From positions 62,025,202 to 62,089,201 of the forward strand of contig OX359264.1 in NCBI GenBank assembly GCA_947179155.2: a DNA stretch of 64,000 nucleotides. The letters are read 5' to 3'. Positions 12,701-22,469 of this stretch are shown piece by piece. Origin of the DNA: Hedera helix. Lineage: Eukaryota; Streptophyta; Magnoliopsida; Apiales; Araliaceae. A program made the position numbers and the translations under genes. How positions within the stretch are numbered: position 1 is the first letter of the stretch; every line of letters starts with the position of its first letter. The notes under the pieces were generated by a model. The model did not search any database, was not told the DNA's origin, and saw only the letters and a list, made by a program, of their open reading frames with translations.

Positions 12701-14904
12701 CGTAGACTAAAATATTGTGGAAATTGTGACGATTAAGTTGTTTGGAGATGTGCGTTCTTCATATTTCTTGGGCAATGAAGTAGCCAAGTATTTTCTAAGT
12801 CAAATAGCTACTTAGTAATCTTTCTACCCCTGCTCATATTTCTTTGCCTTAAAGATTTTATTACATCGATTGACATTAGTTTAATGAATAATCTCAGCGT
12901 TCCTTAGTTATGATCTACGTGACAGGGTCACTTGCTTGTGGTAGAGAATTTTGATTCTTTCAAGCTGAATCATGGTCTTATGGAGGCTAATTATGTCAAT
13001 CATCAAGCTGCAACCCTACAATCCACTGTTTCTGATTCAGGACCTGTGCACCATGCAGAAACTACGTCAGTTTCAATGACAGCCACCATGGATACATTAG
13101 GAAACCTTATTCTTGGTAAATATTCTATATTTGTAGTTTCGTTGCTTCCTACTGCCCATTCTTTTTTTCTTCTCTCTCTGGTTTCTTGTGTAATAAGTAT
13201 TACTTTTCTGCTGCCGTTTTGTTATATTTTCTAGAAAGAAGAAAAGACCACGATTGAAATAAAAACTAGATTTATATTATATTAATAACTTGACCTGGAT
13301 TAAACGTTTTCAGATTCTGATGAATAGAATGGCATTGGAATTGTATTATGAACATGAGAATATGACGAACAAAATCTGAGGTGAATAGTGTGTGTATATT
13401 TATTGAGAATGACTAATGGCAATCAAGATATAGAAGCTAAAAATGGTTCTCATTAGTTGTACTCTACCAAAAAATGGAAAATTCAAACAACCTTTGTTAA
13501 TTTAAATAATAGTCAGGCAACAACCAAACAGATAACAAAGAAGAGATTATGCTAGTGCATCTTCAATTCTTTATAAATGTTTCTTCTAACAAATTAAGTA
13601 ACGATAATTCTCTTGGATAACCAGTCATGCTCATTGATAGCTGATGCTTTAGTCAGTTTTGTAATATAACAAATTTGGGGTAAACAATGATATGATCCTC
13701 ATATTTTGTTAGTATAATGTAAAATTGAAGATTCAACAAAAATATACTGAAGTTTTATGACTCAGAGATTAAGAGACTACCAAGGTAGTGTGCCTCCCAG
13801 GAATCCTACTTAAATTTTTGCACCATGAGACAACATACAGAATGAGTTAACACATACCTTGGCCAATTTTGCCATTCTACACAAGTAAAAAACTATTCCC
13901 AACTTTTGAGATGGTTGTGTTTTGTAAATGCTCACTGTTGATTCAGAAGCTTACTATTACATGGTATTTTGATGCTAATATGACTATTAATATCCGATTG
14001 TTTTATATTTCATTTAATAGTTCATTTAAAGGATCATCCAGGCCATCTCTTCTATGTCACTTGTGGATTGTTAATTAGTCGATAGTTTCTATTTCTATAT
14101 CTCTGTCTCTGTCTGGTAGAAAATTATTATATATTGTTAGTTATTGTCAGATTTTTTATACACCATCTTGGAATGGCTAATGTCAGTCGCTCTCTTTTCT
14201 ATTCTTCAGTCTGATTGCTGTCTTTTCAGGGAGTAGCCGGCAGCTAGTTGGGTTCAGCACAGAAATAGATGAGTCCATAATCAATCGCATATGGGAGCGA
14301 GCAGGGGTGTTCTTTCCTTCTTTGAGAGAACTTTCTCTTGGAAATCTTAGCAAAACCAGGAAAGTGAGAGTAGGATTAAGACCTTACAGTAAGTGTTCAG
14401 AGAATAAAAAATAATTCTCATTTGTTAAAGTGAATATTTGAATATTGATAAAACAGAAGATATGATGCTTATCACCTGTCAACTGACGTAATCATATAAT
14501 ATTTTATATTGGTTTAGTGCCTGATGGGAAACCAGTGATTGGGCCAGTTCCTGGGTTATCGAATGTATTTGTTGCTGCTGGACATGAAGGAGAGGGGCTT
14601 TCTTTGGTAATTCTTTTACTCATTTATCTTCCTCTGCTGCCAGATTTAAGAGTTCCAAGAATATGTTCGGTTATAATGTGTGGCATGTAGCGAGTGATCT
14701 AGTCGTTTTGGTATATATCTTTTACAGTCTGTAGTTGCACTAGTTTCTTTCCTGTTTCAGAAGTAATATATATAAGAATCTCTTTAAAGCTTTTCCAACT
14801 TTCATCAGGCTTTGGGAACTGCTGAGATGATTAGCGATATGATGTTAGGAAATCCTCTGAAAGTTGATCATGCACCATATATGCTGCAAGGTGCACGTTG
14901 TTGA
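9752..14904 (+). CDS. FAD-dependent oxidoreductase (DAO domain), plastid-targeted type
   Basis: Nine exons join in frame: 9752-10106, 10719-10868, 11219-11433, 11556-11626, 11753-11915, 12926-13115, 14230-14388, 14518-14606 and 14809-14904. They give about 495 residues. The first ~70 residues are rich in Ser, Arg and Pro like a chloroplast transit peptide. A Rossmann FAD-binding motif follows (FDIVVIGAGIIGLTIARQLL, about residues 76-95). Later blocks include AVVIATGCWTGSLMP and, near the C-terminus, DGKPVIGPVPG and AAGHEGEGLSL, typical of the DAO (glycine/D-amino-acid oxidase-like) fold. It resembles the uncharacterised Arabidopsis family protein At5g48440 (recalled). The substrate cannot be predicted. 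No lesion was seen. A Copia LTR ends 152 bp upstream of the start, so the native promoter may be displaced. Confidence 0.92.
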
Positions 14905-15829
14905 TTACAGGTATGCAGAAGGAATGTTAGTCGAGGGCCATAAATAGATGTTGGAATTTTCTTATAAAGAATCCAATACCTCAACCTGTTTGGGCATAGG
15001 AATTTCTTGAATTTCTTGTAACCATATTGACGTAGGACAAGGTGGATGGAAGGAATAAGAGTACCTATCTCTGCAAAAAATAGATAAAAAAACACACAAA
15101 AGCACACAGCTTTGATCTCAAGTCAATTCATTCAATAATCTGTCTACAATAATGAGTTTACAAAACTATTTATAATTCTCCTAAATACTCTCCTAATTTA
15201 ATGTGGACTCTAAAAATAAATACAAATTAAATGAGATAATTATAAATTATAAAAGTTAATTTAAACACAATTTCTAATTGAAATATAACTCCCAACTAAA
15301 ATATACTATTATAATAAAACTATCCTAATTAAAATAAAACTCTCCTACTAAATAATTATATTAATTATCCAATATGTTTTCCTAATTAACAATACAATAG
15401 TAATAATTAATAATTTCTTTTTCCTTTCCTCATCACGTACTGCCAATGTGTATGGATAAATTAGATTTATAATATATTTCTCGAATAAACGGATATAATC
15501 TTATTATAGAGTAGTTTCTTTGAATTTTTCTAAGCTGGCAATTTGGTTGTGAAATCATGATTACGAGTAATCCTGTTTCGAAATTTGTTTATCTCAGGCA
15601 AATGCTATGGCTTTGAGTACGGATTAAATCCTAAATGAACTATGAAGTTTGGAATTTCTGGAAAGTGAAGCACATTCTTCATCCTTCCTTCTTCCAGGAC
15701 TAATAATTTTGTATCTAATATATAATTCATAGAATAGAAGTGTTGATATTTCACTTCATTAAGGGCTCTATTAATTTAAACATGGTAACAACACTCCAAA
15801 CTGTTGCAGAATTTGGACGGACCGACCTT
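14905..15829. other. 3' flank of the oxidoreductase gene, AT-rich
   Basis: No gene or clear repeat was recognised. The part from about 15130 to 15420 is very AT-rich. It ends at the target duplication AAACC (15830-15834) of the next insertion. Confidence 0.5.
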
Positions 15830-15834
15830 AAACC

Positions 15835-16125
15835 TGATAGAAAATTTAAAGAGACAGAGGACTCAAAGCAATCTGAACCTTTTTACTCAAATATATTAAT
15901 AGTCAACTGCTCTATATATAGAGCTAGTACAATAAGGTAAGTAAACAAACTCCGGTAAAGCAGTATTCCACTACCAACCACAACACAATAACTGACTCCA
16001 CTACTAGTTAAAATACTTACTACTACTCCACTACTTCCACTACTGAATAAAACATTAACCCACTACTAACAAAACATCACTTCACTACTAATAACTAACT
16101 GACCCACGTAAAAACATTTCCAACA
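15835..16125 (-). repeat. 3' LTR of the rearranged element
   Basis: 291 bp, TG...CA on both strands. No difference was seen from 18241-18531. It contains a 16-nt perfect palindrome, GCTCTATATATAGAGC (15909-15924), with a TATA core. Confidence 0.92.
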
Positions 16126-16345
16126 ATCCCTCCCTTAATCTGATGTGTTTTCAAACACTCAGTTTAATGTACTAGTTCTGAAGCACCTTCTCTCAGTTTT
16201 GAACCTTCCAGATGACCAACACCAAGTAACTTCCTTAGCTTCTGAAACGTAGGCAATTTGAGGGGCTTGGTATAATCGTATAGAAACTTATTTTTTAAAG
16301 GAAGGATTTCAAAAATGTCATTATGAACATACACTTTTCACAAAG

Positions 16346-17368
16346 ATGGAAAATGGAGGAAAAATGCTCATTATTTGTTTATATGTAGATGACCTAATCT
16401 TCACTGGTAATAATACAGCCATGTTTGAAAGTTTTAAGAAATCCATGATGACTGAATTTGAGATGTCTGATCTTGGTATGATGCATTACTTTCTTGGGAT
16501 TGAAGTGGTGCAGTCCCCTACTGGTATTTTTATTTCTCAAAAGAAATATGTGCGAGAACTTTTAGACAGATTTCAAATGAAGAATTGCAATTCTGTTTGT
16601 ATACCAACTGAAGTTGGTTTGAAACTAATCAAAGATCCTGGAGGAAGGAGGGTTGACAGTACCGTGTTCAAACAAATAGTCGGAAGCTTGATGTATTTAA
16701 CAGCCACAAGGCCTGATATAATGCATGCTGTAAGTCTTATTAGCAGGTACATGGAAAATCCAAGGGAGATGCATCTTTTAGCTGCAAAGAGGATTTTTCG
16801 TTACTTGCAAGGTACATCTGATTATGGGTTGTTCTACAAGAAGGGAGAAATGTCAGGCTTAATTGGCTTCACAGATAGTGATTATGCTGGAGATAAAGAT
16901 GACATGAAAAGCACTTCGGGTTATGCTTTTATGCTGGGTTCAGGAGCTATCTCTTGGTCTTCGAAGAAACAACCTATTGTCACTTTATCAACAACAGAAG
17001 CCGAGTTTGTTGCTGCAACTTCATGTGCTACTCAAGCTATTTGGTTGAGAAGAATTCTTGAAGAGCTTCATTACAAGCAACAAGAACCGACACCAATTTA
17101 CTGTGACAACAGTTCAACAATTAAACTCTCCAAGAATCCAGTTCTACATGGGAGAAGCAAGCATATTGATGTGAAATTTCACTTCTTAAGAGATCTCACA
17201 AATGATGATGTAATTGATTTTATTTATTGCAGAAGTGAAGATCAGGTTGCTGATATATTTACTAAGCCCCTCAAATTGCCTACGTTTCAGAAGCTAAGGA
17301 AGTTACTTGGTGTTGGTCATCTGGAAGGTTCAAAACTGAGAGAAGGTGCTTCAGAACTAGTACATTAA
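16346..17368 (+). CDS. Partial Copia reverse transcriptase and RNase H (inside the rearranged element)
   Basis: An open frame of 340 codons encodes the C-terminal half of a Copia RT with the catalytic LYVDDLIFTG block near its start. RNase H follows with GFTDSDYAGD, SSKKQPIVTLSTTEAEF, YCDNSSTIKLSKNP and KHIDVKFHFLRD, then the tail DIFTKPLKLPTFQKLRKLLG. The coding similarity actually begins at about 16268 (AWYNRIETYFLKEGFQ) without an ATG. It is a fragment cut at the 16268 junction, not an independent gene. No stop interrupts it, consistent with a recent copy. It runs opposite to the flanking LTRs and gag. Confidence 0.9.
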   Translation: MENGGKMLIICLYVDDLIFTGNNTAMFESFKKSMMTEFEMSDLGMMHYFLGIEVVQSPTGIFISQKKYVRELLDRFQMKNCNSVCIPTEVGLKLIKDPGGRRVDSTVFKQIVGSLMYLTATRPDIMHAVSLISRYMENPREMHLLAAKRIFRYLQGTSDYGLFYKKGEMSGLIGFTDSDYAGDKDDMKSTSGYAFMLGSGAISWSSKKQPIVTLSTTEAEFVAATSCATQAIWLRRILEELHYKQQEPTPIYCDNSSTIKLSKNPVLHGRSKHIDVKFHFLRDLTNDDVIDFIYCRSEDQVADIFTKPLKLPTFQKLRKLLGVGHLEGSKLREGASELVH

Positions 17369-17395
17369 ACTGAGTGTTTGAAAACACATCAGATT

Positions 17396-17406
17396 AAGGG
17401 AGGGAT
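17396..17406 (+). other. Polypurine tract of the inverted block
   Basis: The purine run aagggagggat directly precedes the plus-strand LTR at 17407. An identical inverted copy precedes the minus-strand LTR ending at 16125. Confidence 0.75.
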
Positions 17407-17680
17407 TGTTGGAAATGTTTTTACGTGGGTCAGTTAGTTATTAGTAGTGAAGTGATGTTTTGTTAGTAGTGGGTTAATGTTTTATTCAGTAGTGGAAGTA
17501 GTGGAGTAGTAGTAAGTATTTTAACTAGTAGTGGAGTTAGTTATTGTGTTGTGGTTGGTAGTGGAATACTGCTTTACCGGAGTTTGTTTACTTACCTTAT
17601 TGTACTAGCTCTATATATAGAGCAGTTGACTATTAATATATTTGAGTAAAAAGGTTCAGATTGCTTTGAGTCCTCTGTCT
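17407..17680 (+). repeat. Third, inverted LTR copy, truncated by 17 nt
   Basis: The reverse complement of the outer LTRs over 274 of 291 nt. It stops at cctctgtct (17680) and joins directly to antisense gag, so the integrase-recognised terminus is missing. The LTR palindrome recurs at 17608-17623. Confidence 0.92.
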
Positions 17681-18132
17681 TGTCGCCATGGATTCGCAGC
17701 TTGTTAACGATTGCCATCGTTCTTGAAAAATAATCTGTAACTGACTCTCCTGATTTCATTCGAAGCATTTCAAACTCCGAACGAAATGCTTGAAGCTGCT
17801 GCCTCTTAGCCCTTGCAGTACCTTGATACTTCTTCTTCATGGAATCCCAGATATTTTTTGCTGTGTCCTTGCAAAGAATGGTTTCCAGGATTGAGCGATC
17901 AATAGCTTGGAAAAGATAATTTTTTGCTTTAAGATCCTTCAACTTCATCCCTTCAAGCTCCATCTTTTGCACATCTGTCAGCACAACATCTTTTGCTGGT
18001 TCTGCTACTCCAGAAACAACAACCGTCCAATATTCTTTGGACCTCAGGAAATTCTCCATGAGCATACTCCAGTGGTCATAGTGACCCATCAAAACGTGGA
18101 ATAGCTGGCTGCACAAAATTTTCGGAAGCCAT
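17681..18132 (-). pseudogene. N-terminal Copia gag fragment (inside the rearranged element)
   Basis: On the minus strand this starts MASENFVQPAIPRFDG (ATG at 18130-18132). After a one-base insertion near 18085 the frame changes to HYDHWSMLMENFLRSKEYW. It continues through the UBN2 gag domain (AKNIWDSMKKKYQGTARAKR) to NKLRIHGDK, where it runs into the inverted LTR. The fragment lies directly downstream of the primer-binding site, as a 5' gag should. Confidence 0.88.
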
Positions 18133-18226
18133 CTAATTTCTTTTTAATAACAGGAGTCGGATGATGGAAGAGGAGTGAGATGATGAAATGGGCTTCTGTT
18201 TCTGTGATCAAGGTAATGAATAAGAA

Positions 18227-18239
18227 GGCTCTGATACCA
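18227..18239 (-). other. Primer-binding site (initiator tRNA-Met type)
   Basis: On the minus strand TGGTATCAGAGCC follows the 5' LTR end after a short gap. This is the usual complement of the 3' end of plant initiator methionine tRNA, and it fixes 18241-18531 as the 5' LTR. Confidence 0.9.
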
Positions 18240-18240
18240 C

Positions 18241-18531
18241 TGATAGAAAATTTAAAGAGACAGAGGACTCAAAGCAATCTGAACCTTTTTACTCAAATAT
18301 ATTAATAGTCAACTGCTCTATATATAGAGCTAGTACAATAAGGTAAGTAAACAAACTCCGGTAAAGCAGTATTCCACTACCAACCACAACACAATAACTG
18401 ACTCCACTACTAGTTAAAATACTTACTACTACTCCACTACTTCCACTACTGAATAAAACATTAACCCACTACTAACAAAACATCACTTCACTACTAATAA
18501 CTAACTGACCCACGTAAAAACATTTCCAACA
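18241..18531 (-). repeat. 5' LTR of the rearranged element
   Basis: 291 bp, seemingly identical to 15835-16125. It is followed by the target duplication AAACC at 18532-18536. A palindromic TATA core lies at 18315-18330. Confidence 0.92.
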
Positions 18532-19157
18532 AAACCCAGGTCCGACAAAAACATAATCCTATTACACCCAAAAGCAAAATTGATGGCTGGCTTACGGTGT
18601 GTTGTGTTTAACGTGGTATCTGTTAAGAAATGAAGACAAAGAAAAGAAGAAAGCAAGTAGGTCAGCTTCCTAGCTTGTTGATTGGATCTCTTTCTTGTCA
18701 AGAGATGGATGATGATTCAGTCAATTATATAGTAGTCGTACTGTTTATAAACTTGGGACATAAGTCGGTATTATTCACCTGAATCTGATTTTTCAGGCCC
18801 TGGCATGTACTAACATCATCATTCTATTGTTATCAATTTCTTGTCTTTTGAAACAAAAGTAAACTTTTGGGTGCTTTTGGTTGGTTGGGCAAACGCCGCA
18901 CTCTTGTGTCCCAACCAAAACCATCTGTATTTGATGAATGAACGAGGCAATAATTTTTCTACGCTTGCAAGATGAATGAATGGAATTCTCTTATTATTTT
19001 ATGGGATCCATCCCATACATATTTCGTTTTCCAATTTTACTCGTCTCTGCATTGTATTGTATGATCGTCCTCTTTGGCCGTATCAGACAGACAAATGATG
19101 ATTGGATTACATTGCTTCTATCTTCTTGCCCTTCCTCCTTCTGACACAACACAAATC

Positions 19158-19160
<3 letters not shown>

Positions 19161-19190
<30 letters not shown>
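19161..19190. repeat. (TA)n microsatellite
   Basis: About 15 TA units. Confidence 0.95.
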
Positions 19191-19195
<5 letters not shown>

Positions 19196-20878
19196 ATAAA
19201 CTACGATTATTTCAAAGCTAATAATGTATTACATTTTAATTTATGACTACAATAATAAAAATTGCTAAGAATGTGGAAAACAACCTATCTAGACAGAATG
19301 CATGCTGGTTCAGCCTGCCTGCCTGCTACTCAACAAGTCAAAAAATTGGAATCAATTTTGAATATTAGGGTTTCATGAATTAATTTTAAAAAAATAAAAC
19401 TTAATTTCTCTATTTGGATGGATGGACTCAAAAACTCTATGTAATGTTAATGAATTCCTAAGTTGAATATTGAAAAAAAGTAGTGAAGTTTTTGTACGTA
19501 TTACTCCCAAAACTATCATCTCCCTTTACATTTCTATTAAAAATAAAAGCTCATCTGCATATCTTCAATGGGTATCCTATCCTATCCTATCCGTCCCTTT
19601 TAGTCAAAAAAATCCGTGCATCGAGTTTCTCCTCTAAGGGAGAGAGCAGCGTGGTGGTGCGATATCGGCATCACCACTAGGTAATTTCTAATTAACAACC
19701 ATGCAGCAGTGTGTGTGGTGGATCGGTACAGTGTGGATTGAGTTACCATTCACATTCACAATATTATGTGCTTCTTAAAATTAACAATCACAATCACGCA
19801 CGTGCATAAATCTCGGAGGCAACAACGAAATCCTTCCATGACCGAAAGCAACAAATTAAAAAAAAATAAATAATGAAAAATACACAAATAGACCAAAGAA
19901 ATAGACTTTAATTTCTCAAGTCAAAGGCCAACCCAAAGCAAATAAGCTAGGAAGAAGAAAAAAAAGGTTTTGAAAAGATGCGGTTTTAAGATAGAATCCA
20001 CATCCGTATGCCATTTTGAAAAGATGGCATCCGCATCTACATCTGCACTGCATCCACATTCATAATAATGCCATTTTTTATGAATGTGGCGTGAATACGG
20101 AGATCCGATTGTGATCTTCTACTCTCAAAATTCTCTCACTAAATATGCATAATCAATTCGGATTGAACTCCGTCGTGTAACTATTTGTATACTCACTTTT
20201 ATTAATATAAAGGTTAAGTATTTAAATTTTGTTAACAACACGTTATTATAAAGACAGGTCTAGAAACCCTCGACATTTCAATTGAAAAAAAGTTTGTTCC
20301 TTGCAAAGGATGAATCCAGTTTATTGGTTATGCTATGCACTATCATCATTCATCATTCTTCGATCACAATTACTTATATATAATCCCCGTGTCACAAAAT
20401 AAGATATTTTTTTTGCGCTAATTTTTTCTTCTACACTTGCGCAGGTGCGCATTGGACGATGTAGTTTTCAATAACATAATATTTTACACTCTTTTTAATA
20501 TAAAATTAATAATATTTTTTAAGTCAATATAAAATATTTTTAAATTTAAGATATTTCCATTCCAAACCTAATGAATTAGTTTTGCAGAACACAATTATAA
20601 AAATTTTAAAAGTAAGAGAGCATGAGATGTACGGGCTATTTTTGTCAAAAGCTAGCTAGAATAGTCAGTTCTATAGCTAGCAAAAAATAAAGTCTACAAA
20701 TATAATCAAACTTAAGACATATTCCTAGAAAAATGTTATGCAGGGTAACATTATGTACTGGTCATAGATGGATTGTAGATAGTCAACCTTCACGTCTAAA
20801 ACATGAATCCCACGTACGGCCGCCCGACTTGTCTAAACCACTCCTCCACCATTAATTAATTAGATTATATATTGACTC

Positions 20879-20881
<3 letters not shown>

Positions 20882-20917
<36 letters not shown>
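20882..20917. repeat. (TA)n microsatellite upstream of the calmodulin-like gene
   Basis: About 18 TA units, 300 bp upstream of the ATG at 21216. Confidence 0.95.
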
Positions 20918-20920
<3 letters not shown>

Positions 20921-21215
20921 TCATAAAACCTTTAACCAACGAATTTAAGGGATCTCTGTCCTCTAGTTATTCCTAACTAATAATATTGTCCCCCCACTTT
21001 TCACTCACTAACGCAATTCGATCGTTTTGCTTAGGCTAGCTTTTCCAATAATTTCAACCTTCCGTGCACATATTCAACTAATTTCTGTCACCAACATAAT
21101 CTCCCGTTTGTTTGTTTTTTTTTTGGACCTCCATTGGCATATATTTCAATTCTTGGTCTCTTCTGTTATTGGAAATTAATATTAATTAACTAACTAATCA
21201 AGTAAGTAGGTGATC

Positions 21216-21695
21216 ATGGCGGGGATGGATCCGGCTGAGCTACGTCGCGTTTTTCATATGTTTGATAGAAACGGAGACGGAAAGATTACAAAGAAAGAGC
21301 TTAGCGACTCGTTACAAAACTTGGGCATATACATACCCGATAGAGAACTCGTCCAAATGATTGATAAGATCGATGCCAACGGAGACGGCTACGTGGATGT
21401 CGAAGAATTCGGAGGTTTGTATCAAACGATTATGAACGAGAGGGACGAGGAGGAAGATATAAGGGAAGCGTTTAACGTGTTTGATCAAAACCGAGACGGG
21501 TTCATCACGGTGGACGAGTTGAGGTCGGTGTTGGCGTCGTTAGGGTTGAAGCAAGGGAGAACGGTAGAAGATTGCAAGTTGATGATAAAGAAGGTGGATG
21601 TGGACGGGGACGGGAGAGTCAACTACAATGAGTTCAGGCAGATGATGAAAGGTGGTGGATTTGCTGCCTTGGAAACTAATTCATCAATCAATTAA
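21216..21695 (+). CDS. Calmodulin-like protein (CML3/CML5/CML7 type), four EF-hands
   Basis: A single-exon gene for a 159-residue calcium sensor. Four canonical EF-hand loops are visible: 17-28 ([12 protein letters not shown]), 53-64 ([12 protein letters not shown]), 90-101 ([12 protein letters not shown]) and 128-139 ([12 protein letters not shown]). All start with Asp and end with Glu, so all four should bind calcium. In loop 3 Arg replaces the usual Gly at position 4. The start [17 protein letters not shown] and the tail [10 protein letters not shown] match the Arabidopsis CML3/CML5/CML7 group. No C-terminal prenylation motif is seen. It probably acts by binding target proteins on calcium elevation. 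It lies near two FRF genes, an arrangement recalled from Arabidopsis. Intact; confidence high. Confidence 0.97.
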   Translation: MAGMDPAELRRVFHMFDRNGDGKITKKELSDSLQNLGIYIPDRELVQMIDKIDANGDGYVDVEEFGGLYQTIMNERDEEEDIREAFNVFDQNRDGFITVDELRSVLASLGLKQGRTVEDCKLMIKKVDVDGDGRVNYNEFRQMMKGGGFAALETNSSIN

Positions 21696-22359
21696 TAAGA
21701 GTTAAGACCATATGCATGCATCATGCATGCATGTCAAGTATATTCTTATCATTTCACTGTTGTAAATGAAGGATGAGGGAATTAAAGATATATAGATATC
21801 TCTTGTTGCCGTGCGTTCATGTCTCCGAATATGTTTGTGGCCGGCCGGTTTGATTGATATATATGTACTTTGTCAAAATTCTAAATATATTTCTATGTTA
21901 TGCATATTTTATTCCTTTCCTTGACAGGTACCAAATCCTCTGTTATCAAAATCAGTTGTTCCTTTATTTCCAACTGCTTTGGAACCCTTGGATTGTGTTT
22001 TGTAATTTTAAAATTAACATGCATTCAAGAGTTGAGAATACACAAAAACAGATAAATAGGAATGTTCGGAACAGAGGATTTGTGCCCTCCTTGACGCAAA
22101 AGTTGCATGTTTGCCATGTTTAAGAGCAATGATTCCAATTACCTTTTTTCTAACAAATTTCACTCCCGAAATCATATGGGCTTACGATACGAAATAATCT
22201 GAGTCCAAATCCTATATAGGGCTTCTAAATTCCGTCTTAAGCCTGATTTTCATACGGCTCAGCCCACCTTATAAAATAAACCCCCAATGAAATGAATCCT
22301 GCAAATCTGGGCGGAACAAGCGAATAAGAAGGAGCGAAAGCACAAACGGTGGTAAGGGT
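21696..22359. other. Intergenic region between the CML gene and the CRM pseudogene
   Basis: The 3' UTR of the CML gene contains overlapping CATGCATG words (about 21713-21732). No other gene or repeat was recognised. Confidence 0.5.
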
Positions 22360-22469
22360 ATTTGCTTCATAGAAGCTCAAAAATCTCTCTAATCCCCTCA
22401 TCTTCACGCCCTTTTTGTCTAGCTCCATTTTTCACAAGTCAAGGTACTCCTTTTCTCTCTCTTCCTATG

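Larger units (their letters stand above)
15835..18531 (-). mobile_element. Rearranged Copia-type retrotransposon with three LTR copies and an inverted interior
   Basis: The outer LTRs (15835-16125 and 18241-18531, minus orientation) look identical and are flanked by a perfect 5-bp duplication AAACC (15830-15834 and 18532-18536). The 2.7-kb structure therefore integrated as one unit. Read on the minus strand the order is: 5' LTR, primer-binding site, start of gag, an inverted block (truncated LTR, purine tract, RNase H, partial RT), then a short sense copy of the pol 3' end with purine tract, then the 3' LTR. Segments 15852-16268 and 17264-17680 form a 417-bp inverted repeat with no mismatch seen, around a 995-bp spacer. 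Protease and integrase are absent, so it was mobilised in trans. Confidence 0.93.
18537..21215. other. Intergenic region with two TA microsatellites
   Basis: No gene was recognised. It holds (TA)n at 19161-19190 and 20882-20917. Near 19980-20110 there is a short region with imperfect inverted repeats around the words catccgcatctacatc and gaatgtgg. The stretch near 20180-20240 ends in gttaacaacacgttat, reminiscent of an LTR boundary but without a partner. The last part is the promoter and 5' leader of the calmodulin-like gene; no convincing TATA box was placed. Confidence 0.5.

Noticed and set aside
16346..17368. Domesticated stand-alone RT/RNase H gene
   Set aside because: It is bounded by an LTR, a purine tract and inverted-repeat joints within one target duplication, so it is part of the insertion.
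15835..18531. Simple nested insertion of one element into another
   Set aside because: No target duplication surrounds the inner block, the inner LTR is truncated at the joint, and both joints show short homology.
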